The position numbers and the translations under genes are program-made. Shown here piece by piece: positions 56,643 through 64,000 of a stretch of 64,000 nt of DNA; position 1 is the stretch's first letter; the number at the start of each line of letters is the position of its first letter. The stretch lies in contig NC_033635.1 in the NCBI RefSeq assembly GCF_001540865.1, forward strand, positions 7,623,070-7,687,069. Reading direction: 5' to 3'. The notes beneath the pieces were generated by a model. The model was not told the origin of the DNA. It saw nothing but the letters and a program-made list of their open reading frames with translations, and made no database searches. The DNA comes from Ananas comosus. Its lineage: Eukaryota > Streptophyta > Magnoliopsida > Poales > Bromeliaceae.

Positions 56643-58116
56643 CATTGGAAACCCAACGTCATCAATTTCTTTGTCATCTGTTTTATGTTTACCCCAGTTT
56701 TCTTTCAATTTACTATCTGTTAGTAAACTCACCCGAGCTTTGAATTGTTGTGTCTCATTTTTTCCCGATCATTGTTTGTTTCAGGATCTTACGACGAAGC
56801 AGATTATTGGTAGAGGACATGAGTCTGGAGGTCTCTATATCCTTGACAACCAGGTGCCGAGGTCTCTTGCTTACTCCAGTAATTTAACTCCTTTTGAAGT
56901 CCATTATCGGTTGGGACATCCTTCGTTATCCACCTTAAAGAAATTGTTTCCGTAGTTTCAGTCTTTGTCCAGTCTAGAGTGTGAGTCATGTCAGTTTGCT
57001 AAGCATCATCGTTTACCTGTCTAGAGTCAATAAATGGGCATCGTCCCCTTTTGAGTTAGTTCATTCTGATATTTGGGGTCCGTGTCCTATTGTTTCCAAA
57101 TCAGGATTTAAGTATTTCGTTACCTTTGTGGATGATTATTCTCGTGTTACTTGGTTATATTAATGAAAAATCGTTCAGAACTATTCTCAATTTTGTGCCT
57201 TTTGTACTGAAATCAAAACACAATTTAATGTTTCTGTGCGTATATTGCGAAGTGACAATGCCAAAGAATACTTTTCAGAAAATTTTCACAGTTATATGAC
57301 ACAGAATGGCATCCTTCATCAATCCTCATGTGTTGACACTCCATCCCAAAATGGAGTTGCTGAAAGAAAAAACCAGCATCTCCTTGAGGTAGCTCGTGCC
57401 TTTCTTTTTCAAATGAAAGTTCCCAAACAATTTTGGGCTAATGCAGTTTCCACGGCTTGTTTTCTGATTAATCGCATGCCTTCGTCTGTCTTGGATGGTG
57501 ATATTCCTTATACTGTTTTGTTTCCATCTAAATCTTTATTTCCTATTGAACCTCGTCTTTTTGGTAGTACGTGTTTTGTGCGAGATGTTCGTCCACAGGT
57601 AACTAAATTGGATCCAAAGTCTCTTAAGTGCATCTTTCTTGGGTACTCTCGTCTGCAAAAGGAGTATCGATGCTTCTCTCCTACTCTCGATCGATATATT
57701 GTGTCTGCCGATGTTACATTTTTTGAATCTACTCCATTCTTTCCTCTCTCATCTACTTATGAAAATGATGGGGAGGAAGATGATCTCCTTGTTTATACTG
57801 TCAGACAAGTGTCCAGTCCTGCAACTGCTATTCCTGCTCCATCGGCAACTGTTCAACCCCCTATTGTTCATGTCTATTCTAGGAGATTGGCGACTCCTGA
57901 CTCAGATCCTCCACCAGCTTCTTCGTCGGAAGATCCACTCACCACCGACCTTGCCTCTGGCTCTGATCTTCCGATTGCTCTTCGCAAAGGCAAACGTAAT
58001 TGTACCTACCCTATTTCATCGTTCGTTTGTTATGACCGTTTGTCATCCTCTTCTCATTGCTTCATTACCTCTCTGGAGTCAGTTTCTGTTCCTAAATCTG
58101 TTGTGGAAGCTTTGTC
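56614..58116 (+). pseudogene. Copia integrase (broken)
   Basis: It is readable with the zinc finger HYRLGHPS...CESC (about 56902-56991), then the core with Asp in HSDIWGP (about 57062), Asp in LRSDNAKEY (about 57245) and Glu in GVAERKNQ (about 57356), so the DDE triad is intact. Stops or frame shifts occur near 56953, 57022 and 57162; the longest open part is 57236-58116. It ends in the variable integrase/RT linker, where the MITE is inserted. Confidence 0.85.
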
Positions 58117-59045
58117 CTATGAAGCACGGATACTTCGAATTTCATGCCGTACCCGTATCGGATACGTATCGGATACCGATACGCGCCCGATACGCGCCCG
58201 ATACGTGTCCGATACGGGAATGAAGTATCCGGCAATTTTAAAAAATTAAAAAATATCGGATACGGCTCGGATACGGCTCGGATACGTGAGGGATACGGGG
58301 GGATACGGGGGGGACACGGCTAGCTTCTTTTTTAGTCTAAAATGATCGAAACTTAAAATTTTTTTAAAAGCTTACGTCCAAACTTATTGGAAAGAAGGAA
58401 AAGAGTGAGAAAAACGTCAATCTCTGTTCAATTTGTCATTTCATCTATCTTTTTGCTCTTGAATGGTAGAAGACGCTTTTTGCTATTGAATGGTAGAAGG
58501 CTCTCCCTCTCGTTCTATCTTCACACAGTATTTACTCTCTTTCATCTAATTTGTCAACCTAGCATTAAGCAACAAAGGCTATAGAAAATATTATTTTTTT
58601 TCCTTTTCTATTAAATTGTTAGCATATTTTTTTTATTACTAATTTAATAATAGAACTAACAAAACATACATATATATTGAATGGCTAATTATTTAGTTTA
58701 TGCGACTACATATCTATTGTTATCATTTGATCAAGTTGGATGATAGTTGGTTTGATACTTTTTGAGTTATTATTTTATATGATTGATTATCTTTTTTTAT
58801 GAACATATGTAGAACAATTATACAAGTTAATGCATATTAGAATATATTCCTTAATATAGTCCAGATATCCTGATTGTTCTCAATATATTATTACATATAA
58901 TCAACATATATTTAAATATATTTAAAATAATATTTTATTCAAGTATATTCCGCGTATCGTATCCTAGAAGTTTTAGGAATTGCCGTATCGCCGTATCCGT
59001 ATCGTGTCGTATCCGTATCCCCGTATCCGTATCTGTGCAACATAG
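58117..59045. mobile_element. hAT-like MITE, 929 bp, TSD GCTTTGTC
   Basis: Terminal inverted repeats CTATGAAGCACGGATAC and its counterpart GTATCTGTGCAACATAG are flanked by an exact 8-bp duplication GCTTTGTC (58109-58116, 59046-59053). An 8-bp TSD points to hAT. Both subterminal regions are dense in GATACG/CGTATC units (58145-58320 and 58950-59036), typical of transposase-binding repeats. The centre is AT-rich with no gene. It splits the copia pol, and removing it with one TSD copy restores the linker. Confidence 0.87.
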
Positions 59046-60559
59046 GCTTTGTCTCATCCTGGCTGGCGTGCTGCAATGGAAGAGGAAATGATGGCTTTAG
59101 ACGCCAATGGTACTTGGGAACTGGTACCCTTACCTGCCGGTAAGCGAGCTATTGGTTGCAAATGGGTATTCACTGTGAAAATGAATCCAGATGGTTCTGT
59201 AGCTCGCCTCAAAGCCCGCCTTGTTGCCAAAGGCTATGCTCATACTTATGGGGTTGATTATTTCGACACTTTTTCTCATGTGGCTAAACTTGCTTCTATT
59301 CGCTTATTTATTTCGTTGGCGGCCACATCTAATTAGGTTTTACACCAGCTGGACATTAAAAATACTGTTCTCCACAGTGATCTTCAAGAAGAGGTATATA
59401 TAGAGCAACCACCTGGTTTTGTTGCTCAGGGGGAGTTGGGTCGAGTTTGTAGACTTCGGAAGTCTTCGAGCTTGAAGCAAAGTCCTCGAGCTTGGTTTGG
59501 CAGATTCAGTGAAGTAGTCCAGGAGTTTGGCATGAAGAAAAGTAAGTGTGATCATTCTGTGTTTTATAGACATTCTGAGACTGGTCTAATTCTATTAGTA
59601 GTGTATGTGGATGATATTGTCATCACTGGGAATGACACTGCAGGAATCTCATCTCTCAAGTTGTTTCTTCAAACCCAATTTCAGACAAAGGACTTGGGAG
59701 TGTTGAAGTACTTTTTGGGTATTGAAGTTACAAGATGCAAAAGAGGCATCTTTTTATCTCAAAGGAAATATGTGCTTGACTTACTAGCAGAAACAGAAAA
59801 ATTGGGAGCTAAACCTTGCAGTGCACCAATGGATCCTAATCTCCAACTTACAGCTAATCATGATGAATTGTTTGAAGATCCAGAAAGGTATAGGAGATTA
59901 GTTGGCAAATTGAACTATCTTACAGTGACTCGACCAGATATTGCATAGTCTGTCAGTGTGTTAAGTCAGTTTATGTCTTCTCCGATTGTTACTCATTGGA
60001 AAGCTTTGGGACAAATTTTGTGTTATCTGAAGGGAGCTCCAGGGCGTGGTATCTTGTACAAGAACCATGGACATTCAAATATTGAATACTTTTCAGATGC
60101 AGATTGGGCGGGTTCAAAGGTTGATAGGAGATCGACTACAGGATATTGTGTTTTTGTTGGAGGTAACTTGGTGTCGTGGAGAAGTAAAAAGCAGAGTGTT
60201 GTCTCCCGTTCAAGTGCTGAATCAGAATACAGGGCTATGGCACAATTTGTGTGTGAAGTAATGTGGATACAACAATTATTGGATGGGTTGGTCTTAAGAA
60301 TCCACAACCCATTAAATTATGGTGTGATAATCAAGCTGCTCTCTATATTGCCTCTAATCCTGTATTTCATGAGCGAACTAAACATATTGAGATTGATTGT
60401 CACTTTATTCGTGAAAAGATACAATATAAGATCATTTCAACAAGGTATATCAAGACTGGAGACCAGTTGGGGGATATCTTCACAAAAGCTTTGAATGGAG
60501 CTCGGGTTGACTACATTTGTAACAAGTTGGGCATGATTAATATCTATGCTCCAACTTGA
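59046..60559 (+). pseudogene. Copia reverse transcriptase and RNase H (broken)
   Basis: Reverse transcriptase copies the element [32 protein letters not shown], the catalytic YVDDIVITG (about 59608) and FLGIEV follow in order. RNase H shows DADWAGSKVDRRSTTGYC (about 60098) and SSAESEYRAMA. Stops occur near 59335 and 59947, and there are frameshifts near 59440 and 60270. The last part, [15 protein letters not shown] to the stop at 60557, is intact. Both catalytic centres are preserved. Confidence 0.88.
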
Positions 60560-60566
60560 GGGGGAG

Positions 60567-60769
60567 TGTTATGGAAAGTCAAAATGTTATGGAAAGTCAA
60601 AATTGTATATATTATGTTCCTATTTAGCTAGCATAGTTTAAGGCATCTTTTCTTAGAGATCTTTCCTTATTAAATATCTTATTATAGAAATATTTATGTA
60701 TATATATCTTTGTAATTCATTATTGAATGAATAAGAAGAATTTGTATTTTCTTTGTATTCTCTTCTTCA
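60567..60769 (+). repeat. Copia 3' LTR
   Basis: It follows the polypurine run GAGGGGGAG and has the same doubled 18-base start as the 5' LTR. It is 12 bases shorter because a 14-base duplication is absent. It ends CTTCTTCA. Confidence 0.87.
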
Positions 60770-63330
60770 CTTATAACCTATCTTTTCGAGATAAGCGACC
60801 TAACACCCGTTAGTTTATTTTTTATAAAATTATAGAAATATGTTATGACAGAAAATTTTCTTTTTGTATAGTTTTTCTAAAATAAGAATTAAGCGTGCTT
60901 ATATAAATTACAAATCGTTGAATGAAAAAGATTTCTAGAAAGTTTTGATTTGACTGTTGTGCAATTTTAGAAAATATGTACTTTAAAAATTGTGCTTATT
61001 TAATAAAAAATCAGTATTTGATAGTTTGTTTTCTTTCAAATTGTTGACTGGTAAACAATTTCGAAGTCGTGATATCTCTTGGTATATTGCTGTAATGATG
61101 TTGGCCATGTCGACATGAATTTTGTGATAGATATAAGCTTTAATTTTGAGATGCACCTCCGAGTGTAATTTTTTGACACGCCTTCGGTATGAAATTATAC
61201 CTTATTATTTAGGAAATTTTCTATTTTGCATTCTTAATCCGACTAATGTGGTGTATGGTTGCTTACCCAAGTATTGTATCTGATCAGCTTATTGGGAATT
61301 GGTATGAGTGAATGTTAGAAATGAACTGTACTGTTAGCTTATGTATATAAAAATAATTAGACTATTGAACTTATAGTGAGTGAACATTTAGTTATTGTAT
61401 TTTGAAATTTTACAAGTTTTGAGTAGAAGATTATCAACTGTATAAGTCAAAACATATGGATTTTGAATTTCTTTTAGTTTAATTTTGGTACCATTTGTTT
61501 TGTAGCCTTGCATATTTGTAACTAATTAATTGCATATATGCGGCGCCTGTTATGCCTTGGTTTTGGGGCATGAAGGAATTTGTGGTGTCAGAGAATAGGT
61601 TTAAGGTTCATAGGAATAGTAGCAAATTGAACAATAGGATAATAAGGTTCATCTTAGGACATGCGAGAATGTGCGAGAGGGGTAGACTTTTGGATTTGGA
61701 GGGTTGGAACTTTAATTTTGTTTTCTATTTTTTTGTTGTCTTACCAACCATTGGTCTTCTCTCTGGTCTTCAAAATCTTCTTATTCGACTCTTATGAGTA
61801 ATCGTGATTGAAATTCCTTATTTTTGTCTTAACAATATTTTTGAACTAATGTGTATTCTTTTTATTCATCTCTTTGGCTAATCTTTGTTCTTTGTTTGAT
61901 CATGAGCTATCATTAATCCAGATAAGGTTCTAATCTTTTTATTTTGATTCACAATTTTGATGTATAAGCTTAGAATCTTGCCATTACACTTCTTTCATCA
62001 AAGTTCCTTTCACATGAAAAATGTTATGATTATGAATTCGATTTCTAATGTGTTCTATTTTATTCTTTGATTATGTGATTGAGAAATTATTTTGTGCCTT
62101 CTCACATGTTTCCCTCTTAGTGCAATCTTCTATCTACGTGAGTAGGTATTTCCTTCCATAAACTAATTATATCATTTTATTGTTGTTCCATTTCTTGATT
62201 AAGCACTTTGTTTAGCCTATATTAATTGATGCTTTGGCAACTTGATCAACCTATGGAATAGGATGATTGTACATAGTGATTGTATTTAGATCAATATTTC
62301 GAATGATTTATCTTTAGTTGTGCTAGACCTTTATGATATGATGATTAACCATTTCATATGACTTTTTGTCCGTCCTCTCATGATGGATATGTCATGGCTA
62401 GATTTTAGCCAATTGCCCGAAGAATTAGTTGTGTTCTTGAATGATATATATATTGATAAATTTGATTTTAAGATCATAGGATGATATAATTGAGATTATA
62501 AATTAATTGACTCATAATTCTTAGGACTAAAGAACTATTAGTAATATGTATGGTATTTTATCGAGGCTACAGTGAGTAATTTAAATTGTTTCATAAGTAA
62601 TATATTGGCATAAAAGAAAGGGATAATTGCCTATATACCCCTCAAAACTTCTGAAATATCTAATATACCCCTATTTTTTTTGTTTCAAATATACCCCTCA
62701 CATATTTCTCCGTCATTCAAAAAAAAAACACTGTTGTTAGTACCCGTTAAGTCATCTTGGGTTAAATCCGGGTTAAATTTCTACCAAGTTAAAAAAAAAA
62801 AGTCAAAATACCTCTTTTACCCTTAACTTAAGGGCAAATAAGAAAAGTTGGTGACAGTAGAAGGTATATTTGAAAGGTAAAATACTAATTTCACAGAGCT
62901 AATGATTGTTCTTAACAGTTCATTAATAGAATCTAACTTTAGGGGTATATTTAAAAGAGCTTGCAATGTTAAAAAGTTATTTTTAATATTAGCCTTCTAA
63001 GATGGATAAATAAGAAAGTAGGGAACCTTACATGGTTACATAAGAAAATTGCCCCTAAAGAGAAATAGAGGTTAATTATAAGTGACTTGCTTAAAATTTA
63101 GAGTCCAAAATATGATATCGTGAAAAGAAGAGGAATGTCATTGTCGGATTTCAAATATTTACGATATTGGGAAAGGATTTTTCTTACGCAATCACTGATA
63201 TGATAATACATGAGTATTAAAGATTATAATTTTCTCTCGGTTTGTTGAATTAAATACAAATCGAAAGATGAGGATCACATTTGTAAACTTTTATCATATG
63301 CGAGTGACATTACAAACAGTAGTATTGTAG
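60770..63330. other. AT-rich non-coding sequence
   Basis: I find no gene with family signature. An 81-codon frame at 61552-61797 has no recognised motif. A segment at about 62617-63058 begins 'gggataattgcctatatacc' and ends 'aagaaaattgcccct' with 'aggggtatat' near 62940. This looks like a diverged foldback or MITE relic, but I cannot define its ends. Confidence 0.4.
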
Positions 63331-63775
63331 CTGTAACAACACCCATACATTTATTTCTTTTATTTGGACCCCAATTCCTTTGAAATTTGGACCTTTTTAT
63401 AGATATTAAGAGTTGAGGGCTTGGCGGCATTTTGTGTTAATTAATCCCTAGTTTCAATTCCCTCTCATATTTGTATCACCCTACTGCTCCCTCTCATGCC
63501 ATACATCGACTCGTCCTCCCTCTCATGCCGCACCTCTCCCTTGCACACACACGCACGCGCGTGACGCCGTTTGATCATCGCCGTCGTCGTCATCGTCATC
63601 CGTGGCCGCCGCCGCCGCACTTGTCATCTATCGACATTTTGGTGGTGGCCACACTCCTCATCTATCGACATTTTTAGTTCGCCGTCAACGACATCTCGTC
63701 GTCATTGTTTTCATCTTTAAGAAGGTTCCTTTCTTTTCATTTTTGTCCCTACACCTATTCTTGAGAGCATCAAAT
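63331..63775 (+). repeat. Diverged direct repeat copy 2 (LTR-like 5' part)
   Basis: It starts TGTAACAACACCCATAC and is colinear with 54587-55003. Two near-identical internal phrases 'actcctcatctatcgacatt' / 'acttgtcatctatcgacatt' lie about 35 bases apart (63617-63672). Copy 2 is not interrupted at the point where copy 1 holds the copia element. Confidence 0.6.
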
Positions 63776-64000
63776 TTTCTTATCCATATTTATGTGATTA
63801 TTTTTAGGTGTTCTTCTCTAGATGATTAGAATAAAAATCATTAAAATCTGTTTTGTATCGATCTAAAATCATTGTTGATTCTACTGTTATCTTTATCTTG
63901 TATCTTCATGAATTTCAGTTGTGTGATTTCCCTATATTCTACATGTTATTCGGAATGCCCTCTCGGTTTCGACAAAATGCCTAAGAGAAAGCAAACGTCA
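63776..64000. other. AT-rich end of window, nothing recognised
   Basis: It continues after direct repeat copy 2. No frame, repeat or RNA feature is visible. Confidence 0.5.

Larger units (their letters stand above)
55004..60769 (+). mobile_element. Complete but decayed Ty1/copia retrotransposon
   Basis: LTRs are at 55004-55218 and 60567-60769, the primer site at 55219, gag, protease, integrase, reverse transcriptase and RNase H follow in copia order, and a GAGGGGGAG polypurine run lies at 60558-60566. The order integrase before reverse transcriptase defines copia. The interior has several stops and frameshifts and is split by an hAT-like MITE. The 5-bp flanks (TAGCT and CTTAT) do not match, so one end may have been altered or the two ends come from different copies. 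Confidence 0.9.

Noticed and set aside
61552..61797. 81-codon protein gene
   Set aside because: No family motif, no splice or neighbour support, and AT-rich surroundings full of chance frames.
62617..63058. Defined MITE with terminal inverted repeats
   Set aside because: The suspected ends match only weakly and no TSD could be found, so I describe it only as a possible relic.

Overview
This is a window of plant nuclear DNA, and almost all of it is transposable elements. A flowering plant is indicated by Ty3/gypsy (Tekay/Del-like) and Ty1/copia retrotransposons primed by initiator-Met tRNA, a CACTA transposon, a plant-type MAPKKK gene end and a plant WLM-protein gene fragment with ordinary introns. 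A monocot is my guess, possibly pineapple-like, but nothing here proves a species. No bacterial or organellar genes, rRNA, tRNA or CRISPR were seen.

Layout. 1-46301 is a deep nest of gypsy elements with 2.5-2.7 kb LTRs in two related families. Family 1 LTRs start TGTAACACACTGGACC. Family 2 LTRs start TGTAATATAC or similar. Both end in ...GGGGCGTGACA. Four solo LTRs are proven by perfect 5-bp target-site duplications (TSDs): 8375-11040, 15124-17814, 33096-35612 and 41290-43781. A fifth (39653-44383) is itself split by a solo LTR, and a sixth (6879-11665) has a 4/5 TSD. The CACTA element (734-4803) carries a captured 5' gene fragment for a ubiquitin-like/WLM metalloprotease. Element A (minus strand, 13271 to at least 21798) and element C (plus strand, 31697-38621) still show recognisable pol. 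Element B2 (plus strand, 21799 to at least 31072) has two LTRs and a complete-length but badly frameshifted interior, and it runs into a 100-N assembly gap (31073-31172).

46302-50690 is older gypsy debris holding a compact non-autonomous LTR element (46748-49133, TSD GTTCT). 51178-52765 carries the last two exons of a minus-strand MEKK1-type MAPKKK, the only host gene I can place outside a mobile element. 54587-64000 is AT-rich and holds a complete but decayed Ty1/copia element (55004-60769) split by an hAT-like MITE (58117-59045), plus two diverged direct repeats (54587-55003 and 63331-63775).

The most unusual signal is in the gypsy LTRs. At one fixed place, just upstream of a TATA-like box and a CT-rich/GAA-rich stretch, each LTR carries a cluster of short palindromes. 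The core differs between LTRs but stays self-complementary: GGGACCGGTCCC, GTACCGGTAC or GGGTCCGGACCC. Further inside are arrays of mini-hairpins with a constant GAGT/GAGC loop and changing stems, and a longer hairpin whose two arms change together between LTRs. These look like conserved cis-acting structures kept by covariation.
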